Positions 25,602-34,188 of a stretch of DNA of 64,000 nt are shown here, piece by piece (position 1 is the stretch's first letter; the number at the start of each line of letters is the position of its first letter). The notes under the pieces are model-generated. The model searched no databases, was not told the DNA's origin, and was given only the letters and a program-made list of their open reading frames with translations. The DNA is taken from NCBI RefSeq assembly GCF_001424585.1, contig NZ_LMPJ01000001.1:402442-466441 (forward strand), in the 5' to 3' direction. Made by a program: the position numbers and the translations under genes. This stretch comes from Chryseobacterium sp. Leaf180. Lineage in GTDB: Bacteria; Bacteroidota; Bacteroidia; Flavobacteriales; Weeksellaceae.

Positions 25602-26705
25602 TTATGAAATTATTTTTTTATAAAAGTTTATCAGTTCATTAGCAATACGCTCGTCTGTGAATTTTTGAACAAATTCGAAACCCTTTTCTGCACGGCGTTC
25701 ACGTTCAGATAAGCTTGCCCACAAATATTTTATTTTTGAATGTAAATCTTCTACAGATTCCGGATTTATATACACAGAATTTTCTCCGCCAGCTTCCGGA
25801 AGACAGCTTGTATTGCTCGTAATAACTACCGTTTTAGAAAATAAAGCTTCAATAACCGGAATTCCAAAACCTTCAAAAAAGCTTGGATAAACAAAAATAT
25901 CGGCAAGCTTATAGATAACCGCAAGTTCATCCACCGAAACATTTTCAAGAAAAAAAACCTGCGGTTCCATTTTATTTTTCTTGATGAAATCGTGAACTTT
26001 TTTATAATATTTTGTTTTTCTGCCAACCACTACAAGCGGAATTTCTGTGTTATGGATCGCCTTTACAATATTTAAAAGATTTTTTCGGGCTTCAATCGTT
26101 CCGACATTTAAAATAAATCTTTCCGGTAAAGCAAATTTTTCTTTTGTTTTCTGAATGAAATTTTCGGATTGATTTTCCTTAAAAGCGTGCTGACAGCCTT
26201 GATATATAACTTCTATTTTATCATCAGAAACCTTTAGATATTGAATAATATCCTGCTTTGTCTGCTCAGAAATCGCAATAATTTTATCTGCTAAATGCGC
26301 CGCTTTTTTAAATTTCCATAGGTGAATCTTGCGGTCAAAAAAAGAATAATATGCAGGATAACGCATGAAAATCAGATCGTGAATTGTGACCACTTTCCTG
26401 ATCGGTTTGCTGTTCCATTTCAATGGCAATTCACCGGAAAGTCCATGGAAAATATCGGCATCAAGATTCTGCGCATCGATACCCAATTTAAGCTGGCGGG
26501 CAAAATTTCCTTTTGATGTCGGATGATAATGTACATTTGAACGCGCTAGAATTTCACCGCCACGCTCCGAATAATTTTTATTTAAAAGTAAATATTCGTT
26601 ATCAGGATAATATTCACATAAGATCCTGACAAGATCGCGCGAGTAATTTCCCAATCCGGAAGTATTGTGAAAAAACCGTTTGGCATCAAATGCGATTTTC
26701 ATCAT
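25602..26705 (-). CDS. GT4-family glycosyltransferase
   Basis: A 367-residue GT-B-fold glycosyltransferase acting in the cytoplasm on nucleotide-sugar donors. FFHNTSGLGNYSRDLVRIL is the acceptor-side N-terminal glycine-rich loop; ILNVGTIEARKNLLNIVKA opens the donor domain, and PSFFEGFGIPVIEAL holds the E.x7.E donor-binding motif of family GT4. Its start overlaps the GT32-like gene by 20 bases. With that gene and dapD it forms a small minus-strand unit; the product (lipopolysaccharide or another surface glycan) cannot be told. Confidence 0.9.
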   Translation of the reverse strand: MMKIAFDAKRFFHNTSGLGNYSRDLVRILCEYYPDNEYLLLNKNYSERGGEILARSNVHYHPTSKGNFARQLKLGIDAQNLDADIFHGLSGELPLKWNSKPIRKVVTIHDLIFMRYPAYYSFFDRKIHLWKFKKAAHLADKIIAISEQTKQDIIQYLKVSDDKIEVIYQGCQHAFKENQSENFIQKTKEKFALPERFILNVGTIEARKNLLNIVKAIHNTEIPLVVVGRKTKYYKKVHDFIKKNKMEPQVFFLENVSVDELAVIYKLADIFVYPSFFEGFGIPVIEALFSKTVVITSNTSCLPEAGGENSVYINPESVEDLHSKIKYLWASLSERERRAEKGFEFVQKFTDERIANELINFYKKIIS

Positions 26706-27360
26706 TGGGTTTTATAATGTTTTGCGTCAACTGCTTGCGTTTCCAGTGTTCAGATTTATCAGAATACAGAAAAAATTTGCCCATTTTATACTTGAATTGC
26801 ATGCAGCCATCATAATGTGGCTTCATGAAACGGTGCGGAATTTCAGGATTTTCAGCTAAACATTGTTTAATAGAATCTGTGTAAACGGTCGGACCGGTTG
26901 TCTTGTGTACATTATGCGGATGCGGATTTTCAGCTATATTAGCCATCACATTTTCCAAGGTTTTTCCGAGAAAAGGATGTCCAGCTTCATACACCAATCC
27001 CCACTGAACATAATATGTTGGAGGAATTTCGTCAGTAACCAATGCATGATCATCTTCAAAGATAAAACTGCGCAATGGCTTGATAATTCCACTGTCGATA
27101 TCCAGATAAACGCCACCTTTTTTATATAAAATTGCATAACGGAAAAAATCTGCTTTCGCTGCGCCGATCGTCAGTCTGTTATATGATTTTAAATATTCCG
27201 CAGGAAATTCTTCAGCCAAAAACTCCTGAATTCGCGCATCGGTATAAAAATGATATGCATACTCAGGATTTTTCTTCCGCATTCTGCCAATATGAAATTT
27301 GGTAAGCCACGGAAGATTATCATCTTTGAAGGTCTGAAAAATCTGTTTTGGAATCGCCAT
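26686..27360 (-). CDS. GT32-family glycosyltransferase (DXD-containing)
   Basis: This 224-residue protein begins IPKQIFQTFKDDNLP and contains AKADFFRYAILYKKGGVYLDIDSG, the Gly_transf_sug/Och1-like pattern in which the DxD motif binds the sugar-nucleotide metal. It is a GT-A-type retaining transferase related to capsule and lipooligosaccharide enzymes. No signal peptide or membrane segment is evident. It lies 7 bases after dapD and overlaps the following GT4 gene. Confidence 0.88.
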   Translation of the reverse strand: MAIPKQIFQTFKDDNLPWLTKFHIGRMRKKNPEYAYHFYTDARIQEFLAEEFPAEYLKSYNRLTIGAAKADFFRYAILYKKGGVYLDIDSGIIKPLRSFIFEDDHALVTDEIPPTYYVQWGLVYEAGHPFLGKTLENVMANIAENPHPHNVHKTTGPTVYTDSIKQCLAENPEIPHRFMKPHYDGCMQFKYKMGKFFLYSDKSEHWKRKQLTQNIIKPNDENRI

Positions 27361-27367
27361 AAAGTAT

Positions 27368-28180
27368 TTAGACCGCTACATTATTTTCTCTTAAAGCATC
27401 GTTAAGAGACGTTTTTTTGTCGGTAGATTCTTTTCTTTGTCCGATAATCAGCGCGCAAGGAACCTGATATTCACCTGCCGGATACTGCTTCGTGTAACTT
27501 CCAGGAATCACAACCGATCTTGCAGGAACTCTGCCTTTAATTTCAACTGGCGAATCACCTGTAACATCAATAATTTTAGTGGATGCGGTAAGCACAACAT
27601 TTGCGCCCAAAACGGCTTCTTTTTCAACGTGTACGCCTTCTACAACAATGCAACGAGAACCTATAAAACAGTCATCCTCGATAATCACCGGAGCTGCCTG
27701 AAGCGGTTCTAACACGCCACCAATACCGACACCACCACTTAAATGGACATTTTTACCAATCTGCGCACAGCTCCCAACAGTAGCCCAAGTATCAACCATC
27801 GTTCCTGAGTCTACGTAAGCACCAATATTTACGTAAGATGGCATCAAAATCACACCTGGAGCAATATAAGCACCTTCTCTTGCAACTGCATGTGGCACAA
27901 CCCGCACACCTTTTTCAGCATAATTTCTTTTCAATGGCATTTTATCATGAAACTCAAACGGTCCAACTTCAATCGTTTCCATTTTCTGAATAGGGAAATA
28001 CATAACCACGGCTTTCTTCACCCATTCGTTCACCTGCCAGCCGTTTTCTGTAGGCTCTGCGCATCGCAGTTCACCTTTATCAATCATTGAGATCGCTTCT
28101 CTGATTGTTTTTTTGCTGTCTTCGTTCTGAAGCAATTCTCTATTTTCCCAAATATTTTCTATCGTTTCCTGTAATGTCAT
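27368..28180 (-). CDS. dapD: Tetrahydrodipicolinate N-succinyltransferase (DapD)
   Basis: DapD commits tetrahydrodipicolinate to the succinylase branch of diaminopimelate and lysine synthesis. The 270 residues include a helical N-domain and a left-handed beta-helix of hexapeptide repeats (ARE GAYIAPGVILMPSYVNIGA, GGVGIGGVL, DDCFIGSRCIVVEGV). The C-terminus RKESTDKKTSLNDALR is the usual tail. Being the first gene of a unit with two glycosyltransferases is unexpected but may be only convenient linkage of peptidoglycan precursor and surface-sugar work. Confidence 0.96.
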   Translation of the reverse strand: MTLQETIENIWENRELLQNEDSKKTIREAISMIDKGELRCAEPTENGWQVNEWVKKAVVMYFPIQKMETIEVGPFEFHDKMPLKRNYAEKGVRVVPHAVAREGAYIAPGVILMPSYVNIGAYVDSGTMVDTWATVGSCAQIGKNVHLSGGVGIGGVLEPLQAAPVIIEDDCFIGSRCIVVEGVHVEKEAVLGANVVLTASTKIIDVTGDSPVEIKGRVPARSVVIPGSYTKQYPAGEYQVPCALIIGQRKESTDKKTSLNDALRENNVAV

Positions 28181-28209
28181 GAGTTTTTTTTTCGCTAAAA
28201 TTTTGTTGT

Positions 28210-28217
28210 CAAATATA
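28210..28217 (-). promoter_or_regulatory. Candidate -7 element of dapD
   Basis: The minus strand reads TATATTTG, 29 bases before the dapD start codon. No clear -33 element. Confidence 0.5.
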
Positions 28218-28276
28218 CAAATTTTAAGAAGTAAGATTTAATTCAGATCATCTTAAAACAGCGTAAATATTATCAT

Positions 28277-28852
28277 TTATAAAACACGTTTTGCGTGAAG
28301 AAAGGCTTTGTTCCAGTAATTTTCGTGAAGAGAAGAAATAATAACGCCTTTGCTGGTTGATGCGTGAACAAATTTTATTTCGCCGGATCTTTCCACGGAA
28401 TGTACGATGCCTACGTGAGAAACTTTTGTTCCGCCGGAAGTCGCAAAAAATAAAAGATCCCCGGGTTTTATTTCTTTCACACGAATATCATCACCGGTAT
28501 TCGCCTGATCGGAAGATCTCCGTGGCAGTTTAATATCATTTTCATTGAAAACTTTTAACGCAAAACCAGAGCAGTCGAAACCTGCAGAAGTATCACCACC
28601 AAATTTGTAGGGTGCTCCCAAATATTTGTCAGCATCTTTTAAAAGCTCAGTGATATTATTTGAAATCGAACCTGAAAAATCTGAATCTAAAGAACGGAGA
28701 TTGTCTTTAGCAATGCCTTTTGCCGGCAAATTTTTCTTTGATGATGAAACACTTTTGCTGCTTCCACATGAAATTGTGGTGACTGAAATAACAGCTGCTA
28801 AAGTAAAAGTTTTCAGTAAATTTTTTACAGAAAATGATTTGCAGTAGATCAT
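28277..28852 (-). CDS. NlpC/P60 (C40) peptidoglycan endopeptidase, lipoprotein
   Basis: This 191-residue protein is a cell-wall gamma-D-glutamyl-diamino acid endopeptidase. The N-terminus has a signal sequence ending in TISCGSSK, a lipobox whose Cys would be lipidated, then a Ser/Lys linker. The NlpC/P60 domain shows GFDCSGFALKVF (nucleophile Cys), KVSHVGIVHS (His) and FVHASTSKGV (third polar residue). I start at the ATG 28852 (MIYCKSFSVKN) because a TATATTTG element at 28876-28883 would leave the longer alternative start (28909) untranscribed. Confidence 0.9.
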   Translation of the reverse strand: MIYCKSFSVKNLLKTFTLAAVISVTTISCGSSKSVSSSKKNLPAKGIAKDNLRSLDSDFSGSISNNITELLKDADKYLGAPYKFGGDTSAGFDCSGFALKVFNENDIKLPRRSSDQANTGDDIRVKEIKPGDLLFFATSGGTKVSHVGIVHSVERSGEIKFVHASTSKGVIISSLHENYWNKAFLHAKRVL

Positions 28853-28875
28853 CGTATTTAGAAATTTAGACGATG

Positions 28876-28883
28876 CAAATATA
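28876..28883 (-). promoter_or_regulatory. Candidate -7 element of the NlpC/P60 gene
   Basis: The minus strand reads TATATTTG, 23 bases before the chosen ATG. It decides against the start at 28909. Confidence 0.55.
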
Positions 28884-28913
28884 ACAGACTTCATTTTGAT
28901 CTCGCGCATAAAA

Positions 28914-28938
28914 ACAAAAAAACCTGCCGAAGCAGGTT
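28914..28938 (-). terminator. Terminator of the small lipoprotein gene
   Basis: A 7-bp GC-rich stem (AACCTGC/GCAGGTT) with a TTCG tetraloop is followed on the minus strand by a run of Ts. Confidence 0.85.
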
Positions 28939-28942
28939 GATA

Positions 28943-29314
28943 TTATTTATTTTTTTCAGCAGTCCAAGTGCCGCTTCTCGCCGGGTTTGGCAATTGATTT
29001 TTCCAGTCGCCGGTTCCTTTTTTATCAGCAAGCTGTCCGCTGAAAGTTCCTTTTTGCGGATAGCCAAGTTCTGTATTCAGCTGTCCGCTTCTTTCAAGTC
29101 TTCCTGTGAAATAATAATTCTCGTTGTTGGTATCAGAGTGCATCGTTCCTGTCACTTTGCCGTCATTGGCAACCACAAAATTGAAATTTCCCTTTTCGGC
29201 ACTTCCCTGATAGGTTCCAGACCATGTTCCGATATAATCGTAGATGGTATCATCATCAGTATTACATCCGATCAAAAAGAAAGTGGTCATTAAAAGCAGT
29301 ACAATTCTTTTCAT
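28943..29314 (-). CDS. Small putative lipoprotein, unknown function
   Basis: This 123-residue protein has a lipobox (MKRIVLLLMTTFFLIGC), followed by Asn/Asp-rich residues typical of Bacteroidota surface lipoproteins. The mature part, WSGTYQGSAEKGNFNFVV to SGTWTAEKNK, is a series of short strands with repeated GT.S/GxW motifs and suggests a small beta-barrel or sandwich. No family is recognised. It stands between the NlpC/P60 gene and tRNA-Ala and has its own terminator. Confidence 0.8.
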   Translation of the reverse strand: MKRIVLLLMTTFFLIGCNTDDDTIYDYIGTWSGTYQGSAEKGNFNFVVANDGKVTGTMHSDTNNENYYFTGRLERSGQLNTELGYPQKGTFSGQLADKKGTGDWKNQLPNPARSGTWTAEKNK

Positions 29315-29344
29315 AACTTAAAAAAACATGGTTATTAATCTTCG

Positions 29345-29418
29345 TGGAGAATACGGGGATCGAACCCGTCACCTTTAGACTGCCAGTCTAACGCTCTAGC
29401 CAGATGAGCTAATTCCCC
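29345..29418 (-). tRNA. tRNA-Ala (anticodon GGC)
   Basis: The minus strand folds into a full cloverleaf: acceptor GGGGAAT/ATTCTCC, D stem GCTC/GAGC, anticodon stem TTAGA/TCTAA with loop CTGGCAG, T stem ACGGG/CCCGT with TTCGATC. The anticodon GGC reads GCC (alanine), the third acceptor pair is G3-U70, the identity mark of tRNA-Ala, and the discriminator base is A. CCA is not encoded. Confidence 0.95.
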
Positions 29419-29447
29419 TTTTAACTCCTTTTTGACTCGAAGCGGTA

Positions 29448-29478
29448 CAAAAGTAAGTAATAAAACCAAATTTGCAAA
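29448..29478 (-). promoter_or_regulatory. Promoter of tRNA-Ala
   Basis: The minus strand reads TTTG, 19 bases, TACTTTTG, a consensus -33/-7 pair, ending about 30 bases before the mature tRNA. Confidence 0.75.
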
Positions 29479-29552
29479 TATTTTGTAAAGTAATATTTAA
29501 TATTTATCTAAAATCGCTAACAATCAGCAATTTTATTTTTAAATATGATAAA

Positions 29553-29585
29553 AAAAGAACGCAAACCTGAGGAATGCGTTCTTTT
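29553..29585 (-). terminator. Terminator of the RND efflux operon
   Basis: An 11-bp stem (AAAAGAACGCA/TGCGTTCTTTT) with an 11-base loop; a T-run follows on the minus strand, just past the outer-membrane component gene. Confidence 0.85.
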
Positions 29586-29601
29586 AAATATTTATTGGTG
29601 C

Positions 29602-31017
29602 TTATCTCCAGCCTCCGCCTAGAGCTTCGTATAAATCTACGGCAGCTTTCAGCTTGGTATATTCTGCATTTGAAATATTAAGTTCGGCATTTAAAGCGTT
29701 TACATTAGCGTTTAAAACTTCCAGATAATTTGCTAAACCGTAATTTACCAATTCCTGAGAAAATTCTACAGATTTTGAATAGGCATTTAATTCTTTTGTT
29801 TTTAAATCAATAAACTGATCCTGTACCGAGAAAACGCGCAATGCATCAGAAACCTCCTTACCTGCTGTCAAAACAGTTCGCCGGAATTCAAGATAGGCAA
29901 TTTCTTTGTTAGCCTGGCTGACTTCGTAGTTTGTACGGATTTGTCTGCGGTTTAATATCGGCTGAACCAAACCGCCGACTACAGATGCAAATAATGAATT
30001 TACGCTAAACAAATGATCAATGTCAACTGACTGCAGACCTCCGCTTCCAGTAAGCCTCAAAGTCGGATAAAACTGTGCTTTAGCCGCATTTGTAAGTTCA
30101 AAAGCATTGATCAAACGGTATTCTGCTTCCATCACATCCGGACGGTTAGCCAGAAGATTTGCCGGCAATCCAGTCGATATTGTTTTGGGAATTACCTGAT
30201 TTTGAAGCGTTGAACGTTCAATACTTTGCGAAGATTCTCCCATCAGCAAACTAATCGTGTTTTCCAGCTGCTGAATCTGTGTTTCAATGTCAATCAGCAT
30301 CGACTGCGCGTTGTAAACCAAAGCTGCACTTTGCTGTACAGCTACTTCGGTCAAAGTTCCGGCCTGTTTTAACGCTTTTGTAATTTCTAAATTGTTCTCG
30401 CGAACTTTAATTGTCTCTTCAATAATTCTTTTCTGATCATCAAGCGTCAGAATCTGAAAATATGATGATGCAATGGAAGAAACCAAACTGCTTTTCACAG
30501 CGCGGTGTGCGGCAACAGTCCCGAGGTAAGTCGCCAGCTGCGCTCTTTCCTGAGATCTCAGTTTTCCCCAGATATCAGCTTCCCACGCAGCACTCGCCGT
30601 AATATCAAACTGGTTTACATACCTTCTTGCACCAATGATCTGCCCAAACTGCGTATTAATCGACTGCGTCTGAAAAGTATATCCCGGACCGACAGAAAGT
30701 GTCGGCTGATACGCTGCTTTGCTTTGACGTAGATACGCCTCTGCAGAAGCAATATTCTGTAGCGCAATTCTGATATCAATATTGTTATTTAAAGCTTTAT
30801 CAATATGTTTCTGCAAAACCGGATCGGTAAAAATAGTTTTCCAGGAAAGATTGCCAAAACCGGTACTGTCTTTCGGCAGCCTGTCGGTTCGGTAAAGATT
30901 TTCCTCTACGACATTTTTTGGTCGCTCATAGTCTTTCCTTACCGAGCAGGAAGTAATCACTGCCAATGTGAGGATCATAAAAGCAACGCTTTTTATATTA
31001 AATGATAATTTTTTCAT
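29602..31017 (-). CDS. Efflux outer-membrane factor (TolC/OprM-like lipoprotein)
   Basis: This 471-residue NodT-family protein is the outer-membrane channel of the RND pump encoded upstream. The signal peptide ends in VITSCSVRKDYERP, a lipobox. The two OEP repeats show the usual helical, Gln/Ala-rich coiled coils (SAEAYLRQSKAAYQPTLSVG, RPDVMEAEYRLINAFELTNA, AKAQFYPTLRLTGSGG), and it ends YEALGGGWR, a typical terminus of this family. It follows the pump gene by 24 bases. Confidence 0.94.
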   Translation of the reverse strand: MKKLSFNIKSVAFMILTLAVITSCSVRKDYERPKNVVEENLYRTDRLPKDSTGFGNLSWKTIFTDPVLQKHIDKALNNNIDIRIALQNIASAEAYLRQSKAAYQPTLSVGPGYTFQTQSINTQFGQIIGARRYVNQFDITASAAWEADIWGKLRSQERAQLATYLGTVAAHRAVKSSLVSSIASSYFQILTLDDQKRIIEETIKVRENNLEITKALKQAGTLTEVAVQQSAALVYNAQSMLIDIETQIQQLENTISLLMGESSQSIERSTLQNQVIPKTISTGLPANLLANRPDVMEAEYRLINAFELTNAAKAQFYPTLRLTGSGGLQSVDIDHLFSVNSLFASVVGGLVQPILNRRQIRTNYEVSQANKEIAYLEFRRTVLTAGKEVSDALRVFSVQDQFIDLKTKELNAYSKSVEFSQELVNYGLANYLEVLNANVNALNAELNISNAEYTKLKAAVDLYEALGGGWR

Positions 31018-31041
31018 TTTCTCTAAAGTCTTTTGAAGATT

Positions 31042-34000
31042 TTATTCTGCTAAATTGACTTCTTTTTGTTTAATAGGTTTCACTTTTTCCTGAAGACTCT
31101 GGAATATTACAAACAAAACAGGAATTACAAAAACTCCTAAAATAGTTCCGATCAACAAACCGATAGCTGCCCCTGTTGCGATAGATCGGTTACCGACGGC
31201 ACCAATTCCGCTTGCTAAAACCAAAGGCAAAAGTCCGAAGATAAATGCGAGTGAAGTCATCAGAATCGGTCGGAGTCGTGCTTTAGCCGCATTAATTGCC
31301 GCTGCAGGAATACTTTCACCGTGATGTCTGCGCTGTACGGCAAATTCAACAATCAAAATCGCATTTTTAGCCAATAATCCGACCAACATAATCAAAGCGA
31401 TCTGGAAATAAATATTATTTTCAAGTCCCATTATTTTCTGTCCGAAATATGCTCCCATCACTCCCAAAGGCAATGAAACAACAATTACCAGCGGCAAAAT
31501 ATAACTTTCATACTGTGCAGAAAGGATAAAATAGACGAATACGAGACTCAAAGCAAAAATCATTAAAGTCTGAGATCCTGCATTTAATTCTTCCCTCGTC
31601 AAACCTGTAAATTCAATATCGTAATTCTGACTTAAAGACTGTTTAGCTACTTCCTGTACCGCCGTAATTGCATCACCGGAACTGTAACCGGCAGAGTTTC
31701 CACCCGTAATTTTTACTGAGGTAAACAAGTTATAACGGCTTACAGATTGCGGTCCGTAGGCTTTCGTCAACGTTACCAGCTGCGAAATCGGTGTCATAGC
31801 TCCGGTCGAAGTTTTTACGTACAGCTCATTAAGATTGTTAATATTCATGCGGTTTTCCGGAAGCGCCTGCACCATTACCCGGAACTGTTTTCCGTATTTG
31901 GTGAAATCGGCTGCATAAACTCCACCGATATAACCCTGCATCGTACTTAAAATCGATGAAATGGAAACGCCAAGCTGTTTTGCCAGCGGTACATTAATCA
32001 CCATCTGATATTGCGGAAACTTCGTATTAAAAGAAGTCTGCGCGAATTCAACTTCGGGTCTTTCGGTCAGTTTTGCGATAAATCCGCTTGCTGTATTATC
32101 TAAAGCAGAATAATCTCCACCTGATTTATCCAGAAGAACCATCTCAAAACCGGCACTGCTACCAAAACCTGGTACACTTGGTGGCTGGAAGAAGACAATT
32201 TTAGCATCCGGAATTTTAGATGAAATTCCAAAAAGCTGTTTCGTGATATCTTCTGAGGTTAAATTATCATTTTTACGTTCGTCAAATGGTTTTAATTTAA
32301 TAAAAGCCAAACCGTTACTGCTTCCGTTTCCGGAAAGAAATCCCCGTCCGGTACTGATCGTCACGTTCAAAACGCCCGGAATTTTCATCGCATTTGCCTG
32401 AAGAGTTTTTAAAGCATTATAAGTTCTTTCCATCGACGCTCCCGGTGGAAGCTGAACATCGGTAAAGATAATTCCGCGGTCTTCTGTCGGTACAAATCCT
32501 TTCTTCATAGTCGTACTGGCCCAGAAAAGAATCAAACCTGTCACGGCAAAAATTACCAGCGTCACCCATTTATGTTTCAGTAAAAATGTAAATCCACGAC
32601 CATAGCGTTGCGTTGTAGTCTGGAAAGCGATATTAAATTTGTAAAAGAATTTCTGAATGAAATTTTTGTTTTTATAATCTTCGTGATGTGCATCATGTGG
32701 CTTTAAAAACAGGGAACACAAAACCGGACTTAAAGTCAAAGCGTTTACCGCAGAAATAATAATCGCGATAATCAGCGTAATACCAAATTGCTGATAGAAA
32801 ACTCCTGTCGGACCTGTAATAAATGTCACCGGAATGAAAACTGCGGCCATTACCAGAGTGATCGAGATGATCGCACCGGTAATTTCGTCCATTGCTTCCA
32901 CAGTCGCTTTTTTAGCATCAGAAATACCGTTTTCCATCTTGGCGTGAACGGCCTCGACGACGACAATCGCATCATCGACGACAATACCAATCGCCAATAC
33001 CAATGCAAAAAGCGTCAGTAGGTTTAATGAATAACCGAGAAGATTCAGGAAGAAAAATGCTCCTACAATAGAAACGGGAACTGCAATCGCCGGAATTAAC
33101 GTCGATCTGAAATCCTGCAGGAAGATATATACTACGATAAAAACAAGAATAAATGCTTCAATCAAAGTATGCACAACTTTTTCGATAGAAGCATCCAAAA
33201 ACTCATTCGTATCAAAGTTGAAAGTATATTTAACACCTTCCGGAAAATCTTTTTCTGAAGTTTTCAGATACGATTTAATGTTTTTGATAATCTCCTGAGC
33301 ATTGGAACCCGGCGTCTGGAAAATCCCCATACTGATCGCAGGATAATTTCCGTTTTCACCGACTCCGCTGTAAGATAAACCTGCCAATTCAACTTTTGCA
33401 ACATCTTTCAGCATCAAATTCTGTCCTCCGGGAAGCGATTTGATGATAATATTGTCATACTGTTCTTTCTCATTAAATTTTCCGACATATTTAATAATGT
33501 ATTCAAAAGAACTTCCACTATTTTGCCCGATCGATCCGGCGGCCGCTTCTCTACTCTGCTCGTTGATCGCTGCAGTAACATCATCTGGTGTAAGATCGTA
33601 CGCTGCCATCTTCGCAGGATCGAGCCAAACACGCATCGAATAATTTTTTCCGCCAAAGACGTTCGCATCACCGACACCGTTTATCCTTTTAAGATTCGGA
33701 ATTACGTTAATATTCAGATAATTCTGAAGATAAACATCGTCTAAATCTTTATTTTCAGAGTAAAAAGACATGTACATCAGTGCACTCGTCTGCTGTTTCT
33801 GCGTTACAACTCCAGATCTGGTTACCTCACTCGGCAAAAGTGGCGTCGCTCTAGTCACACGGTTCTGAACGTTTACAGATGCGATATCCGGATCAATTCC
33901 CTGCTTAAAAAACACCTGAATATTTGCCGAACCGTCGTTCCCTGTAGTAGAAGTGATATAATCCATCCCTTCCACACCATTGATCTGCTCTTCCAGAGGA

Positions 34001-34188
34001 ACTACGACACTTTTCATCACGGTTTCTGCGTTTGCTCCGGTGTAGTTTGCCGTTACGCTGACCGTAGGCGGCGCAATGTCGGGATATTGTGTAACCGGAA
34101 GCGCGATGAGACCCAAAACGCCGAGGATGACGATCATTATGGAAATCACCGTCGAAAGAACCGGTCGGTTAATAAAATTTTTAATCAT
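31042..34188 (-). CDS. RND (HAE1) multidrug efflux pump, inner-membrane subunit
   Basis: A 1048-residue AcrB/MexB-type proton-driven transporter. It has 12 expected membrane helices, with the proton-relay aspartates in GIVVDDAIVVVEAV (about residues 405-407), the porter-domain motif STTGNDGSANIQVFF, and the duplicated VFxVYIFLQDFRSTLIPA and VxxLIMLVGLLAKNAILIVEF regions. It should extrude diverse hydrophobic compounds together with the lipoprotein adaptor and outer-membrane channel beside it. It overlaps the adaptor stop by one base. Actual substrates cannot be read from sequence. Confidence 0.95.
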   Translation of the reverse strand: MIKNFINRPVLSTVISIMIVILGVLGLIALPVTQYPDIAPPTVSVTANYTGANAETVMKSVVVPLEEQINGVEGMDYITSTTGNDGSANIQVFFKQGIDPDIASVNVQNRVTRATPLLPSEVTRSGVVTQKQQTSALMYMSFYSENKDLDDVYLQNYLNINVIPNLKRINGVGDANVFGGKNYSMRVWLDPAKMAAYDLTPDDVTAAINEQSREAAAGSIGQNSGSSFEYIIKYVGKFNEKEQYDNIIIKSLPGGQNLMLKDVAKVELAGLSYSGVGENGNYPAISMGIFQTPGSNAQEIIKNIKSYLKTSEKDFPEGVKYTFNFDTNEFLDASIEKVVHTLIEAFILVFIVVYIFLQDFRSTLIPAIAVPVSIVGAFFFLNLLGYSLNLLTLFALVLAIGIVVDDAIVVVEAVHAKMENGISDAKKATVEAMDEITGAIISITLVMAAVFIPVTFITGPTGVFYQQFGITLIIAIIISAVNALTLSPVLCSLFLKPHDAHHEDYKNKNFIQKFFYKFNIAFQTTTQRYGRGFTFLLKHKWVTLVIFAVTGLILFWASTTMKKGFVPTEDRGIIFTDVQLPPGASMERTYNALKTLQANAMKIPGVLNVTISTGRGFLSGNGSSNGLAFIKLKPFDERKNDNLTSEDITKQLFGISSKIPDAKIVFFQPPSVPGFGSSAGFEMVLLDKSGGDYSALDNTASGFIAKLTERPEVEFAQTSFNTKFPQYQMVINVPLAKQLGVSISSILSTMQGYIGGVYAADFTKYGKQFRVMVQALPENRMNINNLNELYVKTSTGAMTPISQLVTLTKAYGPQSVSRYNLFTSVKITGGNSAGYSSGDAITAVQEVAKQSLSQNYDIEFTGLTREELNAGSQTLMIFALSLVFVYFILSAQYESYILPLVIVVSLPLGVMGAYFGQKIMGLENNIYFQIALIMLVGLLAKNAILIVEFAVQRRHHGESIPAAAINAAKARLRPILMTSLAFIFGLLPLVLASGIGAVGNRSIATGAAIGLLIGTILGVFVIPVLFVIFQSLQEKVKPIKQKEVNLAE

